A stretch of 32,006 nt of DNA from Burkholderiales bacterium (GTDB lineage: Bacteria > Pseudomonadota > Gammaproteobacteria > Burkholderiales > WYBJ01), in NCBI GenBank assembly GCA_020848435.1, contig JADLAC010000044.1:1-32006 (forward strand), in the 5' to 3' direction. Below the pieces are notes generated by a model. That model made no database searches. It worked only from the letters and a program-made list of their open reading frames with translations, and had not been told where the DNA came from. The position numbers and the translations under genes were made by a program. Below, in pieces: positions 12,601 through 24,600 of this stretch; position 1 is the stretch's first letter, and each line of letters begins with the position of its first letter.

Positions 12601-15600
12601 CGACCTGGTCATCGACAACTTGAGCGCGGTCGCAGCCGCGCAATCGGGCGGCCCGCTCGGGGTCTCCTGGCGGGTGACGAACCAGGGGATCGGGCGCACC
12701 AGCAGCGCCGAGTGGGCCGATATCGTCCGGATCTCGCGCGATCCCGCCGGCCAGCAGGTGATCGCCACGGCCGTATTCAGTCATCTCGGCGTATTGGGCC
12801 AGGGCGAAGCCTATGAGCGCAGCGCCGAGGTCATGCTGCCCGAGGGCATTTCGGGCGCCGTCTATGTCACGGTCTCGACCGGCGGGCCGTTCGAGTTTCT
12901 CTACGCGAGCAACAACACGGCCAGCACGGGTCCGGTCAGCGTCACGCTCGCGCCGAGCGCCGATCTGCGCGTGGTCGATATCGCCGCGCCGGCGGCGGCC
13001 CTGGAAGGCGACGAGATCGAGATCACCTGGAGCGTCCTCAATGACGGTGCGGCACCCGCGACGGGAATGTGGACCGACCAGGTCGTACTGCGGCACGCGG
13101 GCGCGAGCTCGAGCGCGCTCTACCTGGGCGCGTTCACCTATGACCGCGGGCTCGATCCGGGCTTGAGCTATACGCGCAGCGAGCGCTTCCGCTTGCCGGC
13201 GAAAATCGAGGGCGCCTGGCAGGTGGAGATCGTCACCGATGCGGGCGGCGCGGTGTACGAACACGGCGCGGCGGCGAACAACAATGCGCTGCTCGACGAC
13301 GCCGCGCTGGCGCTCGACCTGAAACCGCGCCCCGACCTCCAGGTCGGCACGGTCACGGCCCCGCCGCGCGTCTCCTCGGGCGGCACGGTGCAAGTCGCAT
13401 TCACCGTGTTCAATCGCGGCACGGTCGCGACCAGTACGCCGCGCTGGCAGGACAACGTCTATCTGTCGCTCGACAACAAGCTGGGTGGCGACGACATCCT
13501 GCTCGGCAGCATCCAGAACGGCGCGGCGCTCGAGCCCGGCGAGGGCTACAGCTCGCAGACTTCGAGCGGCGTAGTGCCGCTGCGCTTCCGCGGCCCGGGC
13601 TTCATCATCGTGCTGGCCGATGCCTCCGCGAGCGTGGACGAGCATCCGGCGCAGAACGAAGCCAACAATGCCGTCGCCATCGCGATCCAGGTCGACCCGG
13701 TACCCTTGTCGGATCTCGTGACCAGCGCTGTCGTCGCGCCCGCGCAGGGCGTCTACGGCGGCGAGATCGAGGTGCGCTACACGGTCACCAACAAGGGCTC
13801 GGCTCCGACCGACCGCACTTCCTGGACCGACACGGTCTGGCTCACGCGCGACAAGACCCGGCCCAATCCCGGCGGCAATGGCGCCATCCTGCTCGGCTCG
13901 GCCGCGCACGAGGGACGCCTGGAGCGCGACCAGAGCTACGACGTGACGCTGCGCGTGCGCATCCCCGGGCAGATCGAATCGGGGGTGTACTACGTCACGC
14001 CGTGGGCCGATGCCTACGACGCGGTATTCGAAGATACCCTCGCCTCGAACTTGAATCCGGACGATCCGAACGAGCTCGACAACAACAACTACAAGGCGCG
14101 CGCGATCGACATCATCGGCACGCCGATTCCGCCGCTGCCCGATTTGCGCGTGGCCTCGATCACAACCAGCGCACCGGCAAGCGCGGATGTGGCGCTGACC
14201 GTGACCTGGGCGGTGGAAAACACCGGCGAAGGCTCGGCGGCCGATTGGATCGACACGGTCTGGCTCTCCGACATGCCCGAGCTGAATGCGCCCGGGGCGA
14301 AGCTGTGGCACCTGGGTGATTTCCAACGGGTCAAGTCGCTCGACTCGCTCGGCGCCTATGTTAACACCCAGAGCTTCCAGCTCTCGCCGGCGGCGAGCGG
14401 CCAGTACGTCATCGTCATGGCCGACACCGCGTTCGTCCCTTCGGTCAGGGAAACCGACGAGACCAACAATCGGCGCACCATCTCCGCCGCCGCGGCCACG
14501 CCGGCGGCGGACTTGCGCGTCACCTCGATCTCGACCCTGTCGCAAAACTTCTCGGGCGAGAAGACCACCCTGAGCTGGACCGTGGTCAACGACGGCGCGG
14601 CCGTGTGGGGCGGGACGCGGCTATGGTCGGACAGCGTCTGGATTTCGCCTGACCCGACCTTCATCGGCTCGCGCGCCGTGCACTTGGGCTCGTTCGTGCG
14701 TGCCGCCGGCAGCGGCCTCGGTCCCGCTGAATCGTATAACCAGAGCGCGGAGGTCACGCTTCCCGCCGGGATCGGCGGCGACTACTTCGTCTACGTGTTC
14801 GCCGATTACGGCGGCCAGGGCTTCGATAGCCAGGAGCACCTCAACGGCGGCGTCAACAGCTTCTCGCGCGGCTACTACGGCACGCGTGTCTGGGAAGGCA
14901 CGCGCGGCAACAATCTCCAGCGCGCGGACATCGCGGTCACCTACCGGGAGCCCGATCTGCAAGTGACGCAGATCAGTGTGCCGCAAGGCGAGATTCGCTC
15001 GGGCGAAACGATCACGGTCTCGATGCAGGTCGAGAACCGGGGCACGCGCGCGACCCGCCAGTGGCTGTGGACCGATCGGCTGTACCTTTCGTCCGATCCT
15101 TCGCTCGATCCAGGCGATCTCGAGCTGGGCGAGTTCCTGCACGGCGGCGTGCTGGAGGCGGGCGGCGCGTACACGGTCACTACGAGCGTGCGCATGCCCG
15201 AGGGTGCCTCGGGGCCCTTCTATCTGATCGGCTTCACCGATTCGAACGTCGATGGCGCCTCCAGCGCAGGCGTGCCGGCGCCCATCGAGGTCGGGGGCGT
15301 GCGGCTGTGGAACGACGCAGTGCCGGAGTTTCGCGACGAAGGCAACAACATCCGCTCGCAGCCGATCGACATCACGCTGCGTGCCGCGGCCGATCTGAAG
15401 GTGTCGGGCGTCATCATCCCGGAGCGCGTGCGGGTCGGCCAGATCCTCGATCTCTCGTATACCGTGGTCAACGCCGGTGCCGGCGCCACCCCGCCCGATC
15501 AGTCCCGCTGGGACGACTGGATCTATCTCTCGGCCGATCCGTTCCTCGACCTGCGCGCCGACCGCTACTTGGATCGCGTCGCGCACAGCGGCGGGCTCGC

Positions 15601-18600
15601 GGCCGGCGGCTCGTACCAGGTCAGCCGCTCGATCCGGCTGCCGCGCGACATCGTCGGTGACTTCTATGTTTTCATCGTCACCGATCCGAACAAGCAAAGC
15701 GCGCGCGGGGCGGTGTACGAGAACGACAACGAAGCCAACAACGCCACCGCATCGGCCCAGCCGCTGCTGATCGAGTTGCCGCTGCCCTCGGACCTCGAAG
15801 TGACCGCCATCGACGTAGGTGGCGCGCTGGTCTCGGGCGAGACGGTGTCGATCGAATACGTCGTGACCAACACTTCGGCGCTGCCGGCCGAAGGCTCGTG
15901 GGCCGATGCGATCTATCTGTCCGCCGACAGCGATTGGGACATCGGCGATCGATTGATCGGCAAGGTGGCGCACAGCGGGGGGCTCGCCGCGGGCCAGGGC
16001 TACACCGGCAAGCTCACCGGGGTGCTGCCGCCGGTGCGCGAAGGCCAGTACCGCCTGATCGTTCGCACCGACATTTTCAACGAAGTCCACGAGGGCACCG
16101 CGCAGGCGCTCGGGGAGCGCAATAACATCGCTGCCTCGCCCGATCCCATCAGCGTGGACGTGCAGGCGTTGCATCTCGGCGCGCCCTTGGCATCGACCTT
16201 GTCGCCCGGGCAGATCCGACTCTACAAGGTCGAAGTGGGACCGAACGAAACCTTGCAGGTGGGCCTCACCACGCCGCAAGCCGCGGCCTCGAACGAGATC
16301 TTCCTGCGCTATGACGATGTGCCCGACGGCTTCATCTTCGACGCCACGTTCCAGAATCCGTTGCAGGCCAACCAGAGCGCGACGATTGCTTCCACCAAGG
16401 CGGGAACGTACTACGTCATGGTGCGTGGCCAGTCGGGGCCGAGCCAGGACGCGCCTATCACGCTGCTCGCGCGCACGCTGCCGTTCAGCATCACCAACGT
16501 CACGCCGGATCAGGGTGGCGACAGCAAGTGGGTGACCATGACGATCACCGGCGCGCGCTTCCAGAGCGATGCCATCGTCAAGCTGGTCCGGCCCGGCATC
16601 GAGGAGATCGAACCGGCCAACTATCGCGTGGTGGATGCCACTCGCATCATCGCCACCTTCGATTTCACCGGCCGCGATCGCGCGCTCTACGACGTCAAGG
16701 TCATCAACCCGGATGGTGCCGCGGCCATCGTGCCTTACCGCTATCTCGTCGAGCGCGCGCTGCCGATCGACGTCACCATCGGTCTGGGCGGGCCGCGGGT
16801 GCTGCCCGCCGGCACGACGGGACTCTACGGGGTAGCGCTGCAAAGCTTGACCAACGTCGACACGCCCTACGTCTACTTCGAGTTCGGCGCCCCAGAAATT
16901 GGCGTGAACGACGAGATCTTCGGCCTGCCGTTCGTGAGCTTCAATTCCAACGTGCGCGGCGCCCCCGATGCGCAGCGCACGGATGTGCCGTGGGCAAGCC
17001 TCGATTCGGAGGTCAATACCGACGGCTTCATGCTGGCACCGGGCTATGCCTTCGACGTGACCGCCGACGGCTACGTCGGCATGAGCTTCTCGGTGCTCAC
17101 GTATGCCGGCTTGAAGGAGATGCTCGACCGCGACCCGGTGGCATTGCGGCGCACGCTGCTGGACGCGCTGCCCAAACCGTATTTCGAGATCGATCCGGCG
17201 AGCGGCCTGTCGGGCTTCGACATCCTGATGTCCGGGCTGGAGGAGCACATCGCCACCGCCGAAGAAATCCTCGACGAGTGCGATCCGCTCTACATTCCGT
17301 TCCGCTTCAATGTCATGTCGGCCGCCACGCCGATGACGCGCGCGGAGTTCGTACAGCGCCAAACCGATGACGCCAACGCGCTGCGCACCGCGATCCTCGC
17401 CGACGAGGGTGCGAATGCCGCACTGGTGAATCTCGCCGCCGACCAGGCGACCTGGGTGGCGAGCTATCTCGCCGCGCTGGAGGATGCCGGCCTGCTGCGG
17501 CCCGAGGACGAAGCGCCGCCGATCCGCCTCGATCCGAAGGTGGTGAGCCGCTTGGGCTTGCTCGCGACCGGTGTGCTGGTAGGCACCGCGGGCGAGCAGT
17601 TCACGACCAACTCGAGCCTCATCGCCTTCTTCGAAAAGATCCACCAGTGGTACGGCGACGAGCCCGGCAAGATGGCGCTGATCGATCACTACGAGACGCG
17701 CGAGTCCGAGGATTGCCCGCCGTACGACATTCCGGTGCCGGCGCTGCCGGCCTTCGACGATTACAACCTGGGGCTGTCGCACGCGACCTACTTCCAGGCG
17801 TTCAACGTGTTTTCGCCCTGGATGGGGCTGCCCGCGATCGGCGCGCTGCCCGACTTCGCCTCGGTCGCCGCATCGAACGAGCTCTCCGCGCTCACTTTCT
17901 CCGAGCTGCTGAACAGCGCCCTCGCCGGCGCCCAAGGAGCCTCGATCACCGGGCCGCAGGGCTACGGCACCAGCCAGTTCGTGCCGGCGGGCGAAGCGCT
18001 GCCGTACACCATCAGCTTCGAGCACGCCGCCGATGCTTCCGCCTGGGTCAACGACATCCAGGTCCTGACCCAGCTCGACGACGGGCTCAATACGCGCTCC
18101 TTCCGCCTGGGTGGCATCAAGATCGGCGACATCAACGTTTCCATTCCGACCGATCGGGCGAGTTTCCAGGGCGACTTCGACCTGCGCAACAGCAAGGGCT
18201 TCATCCTGCGGGTGAGCGCCGGCATCGATACCGCGACCCGCATCGCGAGCTGGCGCCTGCAGGCGATCGATCCGCTCACGGGCGAAGTGCTGAACGATTC
18301 GAGCCGCGGCCTGCTCGGTCCCAACAACGCGCAGGGGCGCGGCGCCGCCACGGTGAGCTATTCGGTCGCAGCCGCGTTCGGCGCGCAGACCGGCAACGCG
18401 CTGCATGCCCAGGCGAGCATCCTGTTCGACGCCGCTGCGCCGGTCGACACCCCCGACATCGTGCACATGCTGGATGCCACGCCCCCCGTCACGGCATTCA
18501 CCGCGACGCGTATCGGCGCCGACGGCGCCGACTACGACGTGCGCTGGCAAGCGCAAGACGACGCCGGCGGCTCGGGCGTCAAGCACACCACCGTCTACGT

Positions 18601-21600
18601 CTCCGAGGACGGCGGCGACTGGAAGATCTGGCTGCGCCAGACCAACGCGACCTCGGCAGTCTACGAAGGTGTCGCCGGCCACGACTACGAGTTTCTCGCG
18701 CTCTCGACCGACCATGCGGGTAACCGCGAGCGTCCGCCCGCGGGCAGCGCGGCCCCCGACGACGGCTCGCGGCCGAATCTCGGCGCGCTGTTCGAGCTCG
18801 ACCAGACCACCCAGGACATCGGCGATCCGCCGCCGCCGGGCAACCAGCCCTCGACCAACGACCTGTTCGTCGAAGCGCAGCTCGGCGTGCCCGCGCCGCG
18901 ACCGACCGATGCCTCCGAATTCCAGGACGTGCTGCGGCCGTTCTCGGCGACCGCCTTCGGCACTGGCATTCCGCAAAGCCATGCCGACATCGGCCCGCTC
19001 GCGCTGCTGGTGCGCCCCGACGGCCAGGTGATCGCCAGCGGCGGCGCCAATCGCGGCCAGCTCTACCTGTTCGATCAGGACGGCGGTGACGCCGGCAATC
19101 CGTTCGCCTCGCTCGTCGAGCCCATCTTCGATCTGGCGCTCGATCCCAACGCCCGGCTGTGGGCGAGCACCGGCGGCGGTGCGCTGGTCGAGCTCGACCC
19201 CACGACCGGCGAAATCCTCGGCCGCTATGGCGACAGCATCACCCAGGCGATCGCTATCGATGCGGCGAGCGGCCTGCTCTATGTCTCGTCGGCTGACGGA
19301 GTGGAGCGCTTCGATCCGCTCACCCACCGGTTCACGCACTTCAGCGACCTGCGGGTCGACGATCTCGCGTTCTCGCCCGCGGGCGAGCTGTGGGGCACGA
19401 CCTGGCCGCGGCGCGGCGACGTGGTCAAGTTCGATGCGCAAGGCCGCGCGCAGTCGATGCTGCGCCTGGGCACGCCGGTCGATTCCATCGCCTTCGGCCA
19501 GGCGGGAAGCAAGCTCGACAGCCTGCTCTTCATCTCCAGCCATACCGAGGTCGAAAAGCCGCACCAGGCGAAGCTGGTGATGGTCGACCTGGCGACGCTG
19601 CAGCGGGTCGATGTCGCGGTCGGCGGCCCGCAAGCCGAAACGCTCGCCACGACGCCCGACGGCCGGCTGCTGATCGCCAATTCGCACCAGGTCGACGTGC
19701 TCTCGCCGATCATCGCGCCCAGCGTGCTGCACGTCTCGCCGCAGGACCAGGCGATCGTGCCGCTGCCATTGGCGGCGATCCGTATCACTTTCGACCAGGA
19801 CATGGCCGCGGTGGAAGCCTCGCGTCCCGAGTCGGTGCTCAATCCGGCCAATTACCGTCTCACGCTCGATGGCGGCGGCGAAGTCGCGATCGACGCCGTG
19901 CATTACGACGTCGAGACCAAGACCGCGACGCTCGTCTACCGGCCGCTTGCCGGCGGGCTGTACACGCTGGCGGTCCAGCCCACCGTGCGCAGCCGTGCTG
20001 GCCTGGAGATGACCGAGCCCAAGATCACTCACTTCGTCGCGGTGGAGGACTTCTCCGCGTTCGTGCGCATCGACTTCGAGCGCACGCGCTCGGAGCGCCT
20101 CGACCTCACGCTGTCGTACGACGTGCGCGTGACCAATACGAGCGCCTTCGATCTGATCGTACCGCTCAAGCTCATGCTCGACCCTGCGCGCTATTTCCAG
20201 GGCTTGCCGGCGGGCGCGTTCGATACTTCGGACGAGGGCTTGTGGCTGATCGATCTCGGCGCCGCGGTCGGCGGCGGCCGGCTCCAGCCGAACCAGTCGA
20301 CCGTCACGCAGACCATCACCTTCGCCAACCCGGCCGGGCAGCGGGCGAGCATCGGCCACGGTGTCTACGCGCTGCCGTATCCCAATTCGGCGCCGCTGTT
20401 CGATTCCACGCCCGTCACCCAGGCGGCGATCGGGCAGGGGTACCGCTACGATGCGCATGCGGGGGACCCGGACGGTATCGCCGTGTCCTACCTGCTGTTG
20501 CAAGGCGCGCCGGGCATGACGCTCGATGCGGCGACGGGCCGGCTCGAATGGACCCCGGCGGCCGGTGTCGCGGCGCAAGCGAGCGTGGTGCTGCGCGCCT
20601 ACGACACGCGCGGCGGGCATTCGACCCAGGCGTTCGCGATCGACGTGGCGGGCGGCAATCGCGCGCCGGTCGTGAGCGAGCTGCCGGCGCAGATCGATGC
20701 CGCGGAAGGTGTGCGCATTCTCCTCGAGGTGAGCGCGGTCGATCCGGAAGCCGAACGGCTGACGGTGTTCGCCGATCACCTGCCGCCCGCGGCGCTGTTC
20801 GATGCGCAGGCGCGCGCGATCGACTGGACGCCGGGCTACGACGCGGCCGGCGTCTACGACGATGTGCAGCTCATCGTGACCGATGGCGTGAACACCGTCG
20901 TACGCTCATTCACGCTGGTGGTCGCGCCGCGCAATGCGCCGCCTGCGCTGAGCGGCCCGGCGGATCGCACCGTGCGCGAAGGCGATCCGGTGCGCCTGCG
21001 CTTGATCGGCACGGATTTCGATGGCGACCCGCTGCGCTACTTCACCGAGTTCCCGCCGGCCGGCTCTTTCCTCGATCCGAACAGCGGCGAATTCGAATGG
21101 GTGCCGAGCTTCGTCCAGGCCGGCAGCTACACCATTCCGTTCAAGGTGAGCGACGGCAGCGCCCTCGCCGAGAAACAGCTCGTCCTGAGCGTCGTCAACG
21201 TCAACGCACCGCCCATCTTCGACACGTTGGGCGACTGGCGCACGTTGGAGGGGCAGACGCTGAGCTTCCGGCCGTTCGCGTTCGATCCCGACAATCCCGG
21301 CTACGTGCCGCAGGATCGATTGGGTAACGGCAGCTTGACGCCGCTCGAGGGGACCGCCGCCAGCGTGCACTATGCGGTCGAAGGTTTGCCGCCCGGCGCG
21401 AGCTTCGACGCAGAAGCCATTACGTTCAGCTTCACGCCCGGCTACGATCAGTCCGGCGACTACGTGGTGCGCTTCATCGCCACCGACGACGGCGACGGCA
21501 CGGGGGTTGCGCTCACGCGCCACATCGACGTGCCGATCCACGTGCTCAATGCCAACCGCGCGCCGGCGGAACAGGCGATCGGCAACGTCACCGTCGATCG

Positions 21601-24600
21601 CGGCCAGGTGGTCGAGATCGCACTGTCGTTCCCCGATCCGGACGCCAACGCGGTCAGCCTCGCGGCGAGCGGCCTGCCGCGCTTTGCGACGCTCACCGAC
21701 AACGGCGACGGCAGCGGGGTGTTGCGCATCGCGCCTGGCGCGGATGATCGCGGCGACCATGTCGTGAAGATCACCGCTACCGACGACGGCGACGGCGGCG
21801 GGGTCAAGGCGAGGCTTTCGACCACGCGCCAGTTCGTCATCAGCGCGAATTCCCCGGCCGAAGCGCCGCGCCTGGCACCGATCGGCGACAAGGTTGCGCT
21901 CGCTGGCCAGCCCTTGAGCTTCATCGTGCGCGCGAGCGACCTGGATCAGGATGCCTTGACGTTCACCGCCATGGGGCTGCCGCCAGGCGCGTCCGTCGTG
22001 CCTGGCGTGCAGTACGGCACGGCGCAATTCCAATGGACGCCGAGCGCTGCCGATCGCGGCACGCACAGCATCACCTTCACGGTGCGCGACGACGGCAACG
22101 GTGGCGCCGCCGCGCCGGCGGAGGCGAGCGAGACCTTCGATATCGTCGTGCGTGATGCCAACGCGGCGCCGATCCTGTTGCCGGTGGGTGATCTCAGCGT
22201 GGCCGAAGGTGCCGTGCTCGACGTGCAACTCGCGGTCATCGATAGCGACGGCGACCCGGTGACCTTCAGCGCCTCGAACCTGCCTGCGGGCGCGAGCCTC
22301 GATGCGCTGACCGGGCGGCTCACCTATGCGCCCACGCTCTTCGCCGCGGGCGATTACGGCGGCATCGTCTTGAGCGCGTCGGATGGCCAAGGCGTGAGCA
22401 GCGAAACCATCGCCATCGCGGTGGCGCAAACCAACCAGGCGCCCATCCTCGCCGCCATTGCGCCCCTCGGCGGGCAGGAGAACCGGCTCATCCAGTTCTT
22501 CCTGGTCGGGAGCGACTTCGACGCCGACGCGTTGCTCTACCGCGCCACCACCGGGCTTCCCGCCGGCGCGCACTTCGACGGCCCCACCGGTCATTTCGAA
22601 TGGACGCCCGACTTCGATCAGGCCGGGGTCTACCTGCTGGGCTTCGAAGCCGCCGACGCGTCCGGCGCGAGCGACGCGCTTCAAGTCGAGCTTCGCATCG
22701 ACGATGTCAATCGCGCGCCGGTGGTCACGCTGCGCAATCATCGGGTGCTGCTCGGCGAGCGCATCGCCTTCACCATCGGCGGCGCCGATCCGGATCGCAA
22801 CGAGACGCTGCTGTTCTCCGCCGACGGACTGCCCGAAGGCGCGAGCCTCCACGCCCAAACCGGCGCGTTCGCCTGGACGCCCGGTCCGGGGCAGGCCGGC
22901 GACCATCTCGTGCTGGTGCACTTGAGCGACGGCAAGACGGTGACGACCGAGCCGCTGCTGTTGCGGGCGAGCGTCGAGCCGGTCGCGCCCGCGGTCGCCA
23001 TCGAATTGACGCCGAGCTTCCCGGCGCTGCCCGGACAGCCGGTCAGCGTGACCGTGCTCGCCGACAGCTTCTCGGCGATCGCTTCGCGCGAGCTTCGCGT
23101 CGACGGGCAGGCGGTGGCGCTCGACGAGCGCGGTCGTGCGCTCGTGACGCCGAGCACGCCGGGGCTCATAACGCTGCTCGCGCAGGCCGTCGATATCGAT
23201 GGCTTCAGCGGCCAGGCCGAAACGCTCATCAAGGTGCGCGATCCGCTGGATGTGCAGGCGCCGGTCGTCGCGCTTTCCAACGCGCTCACCGGCGCGCTGA
23301 TTCGCGAGCCCGTATCCGTAATCGGCAGCGTGCTCGATGCGAACCTCGACCGATGGACGCTGGAGATCGTGCGCGAGGGCAGTGAAAGCACGCCGCTCAC
23401 GCTCGCCGGCGGACGCGATGCGCCGGGCGCCGATGCGCTGCTCGCGACACTCGACCCGCGCACGCTGGCGAACGGCTTCTACCGCCTGCGCTTGAGCGCC
23501 TCTGACATCGCCGGTCGCAGCGGCGCGGCCGAGCTGCTCGTCGAGCTATCGACCGACCAGAAAACCGGCCGCTATACGCGCAGCGACATCGATGTGTCCG
23601 CGCTGCTGGCGGGCCACCGCGTCGATATCGTGCGCCAATACGATTCACTGGCAGCCGACGCCGCGGGCAGCTTCGGCAACGGCTGGCGGCTCGCGTTGCG
23701 CGATGTCGCCTATGCCAGCGATGCCGTCGGTCCGGCGGCGCCGCTGCGCCTGGATAGCCGCGTCTACTTGACCCTGCCCGACGGCAATCGCGCCGGCTTC
23801 ACGTTCGCGCCGCTGCGCCACGAAGGCGCGGGCTATCGCTGGTACGAGCCGCGCTGGATCGCCGATGCCGGCATCGGCTGGTCGCTCGATTCGATCGAGG
23901 CCAAGCTGCTGCGCGCGGGCGATCGCTTCTACGACCTGGATTCGGGAGCGCCGTACAACCCGGCGCACATGACGCCCGCGCGCGCCCAGTTCGTGCTCAC
24001 GGCGGCCGACGGTACGCGCTATCGACTCAACACAGCCGACGGCATTACCCAGATCGAATTCGCCGACGGCGTGGTGCTGGACGTGAGCGCGAGCGGCATC
24101 GCCGCCCGCACGGGCGAGCGCGTCGGTTTCACGCTCGATGCCGCCGGGCGGATCGGGCGCATCGTCGCGCCCGAAGGCGTGCTCAGTTACAGCTACGATG
24201 CGAACGGCAACCTCGTCTCGGTACGCAACCTGCAATCGTCCTCGGCCGCGCGTTATGCCTATGCCGATAGCCGGGAGCGTCTGACGACGGTAGCGAGTAC
24301 GGCCGGCGGTGTGCTGATCGACTACGCGGCCGGCGCCGCGCCGGCGCCCATCACGGCGGATCTCGGTCCGGCGCTCGATTACCTCGCCTCCCCGTACCAG
24401 GGCGTCATCGCCGCGGGCGAGCGTGCGCGCTTCACACTCTCCGTGCGCGCGAGCGAAATCGCGGCCAGCGCATCCGGCGCCGCCCTGCTCGGCGTGGTTG
24501 TCGAGGCCGACCCGGGCAGCGCGCTGCTGCCCGCGGTGCCCAGCCTCGCCGGGCTGACGCCGATCGCGAGCGGCAGCACGGCCGGGCGCGCCTTCGTGCT

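Noticed and set aside
14621..20779. Minus-strand open frame of 2,052 codons
   Set aside because: It lies opposite the giant gene, its translation is rich in Arg, His, Asp and Glu with low-complexity repeats, and no domain is recognisable. Long antisense frames are expected in GC-rich genes of this length. The + strand frame here has clear CARDB, IPT and propeller motifs.
19390..21327. Plus-strand open frame of 645 codons in another frame
   Set aside because: It overlaps the propeller and Ig-like domains of the giant gene in a different frame and its translation is Arg/Ala-rich without motifs, so it is a shadow.
23561..24330. RHS polymorphic toxin
   Set aside because: The core is too short, the PxxxxDPxGL-type junction is absent, and it is followed by PPC-like and dockerin-like domains rather than a toxin.
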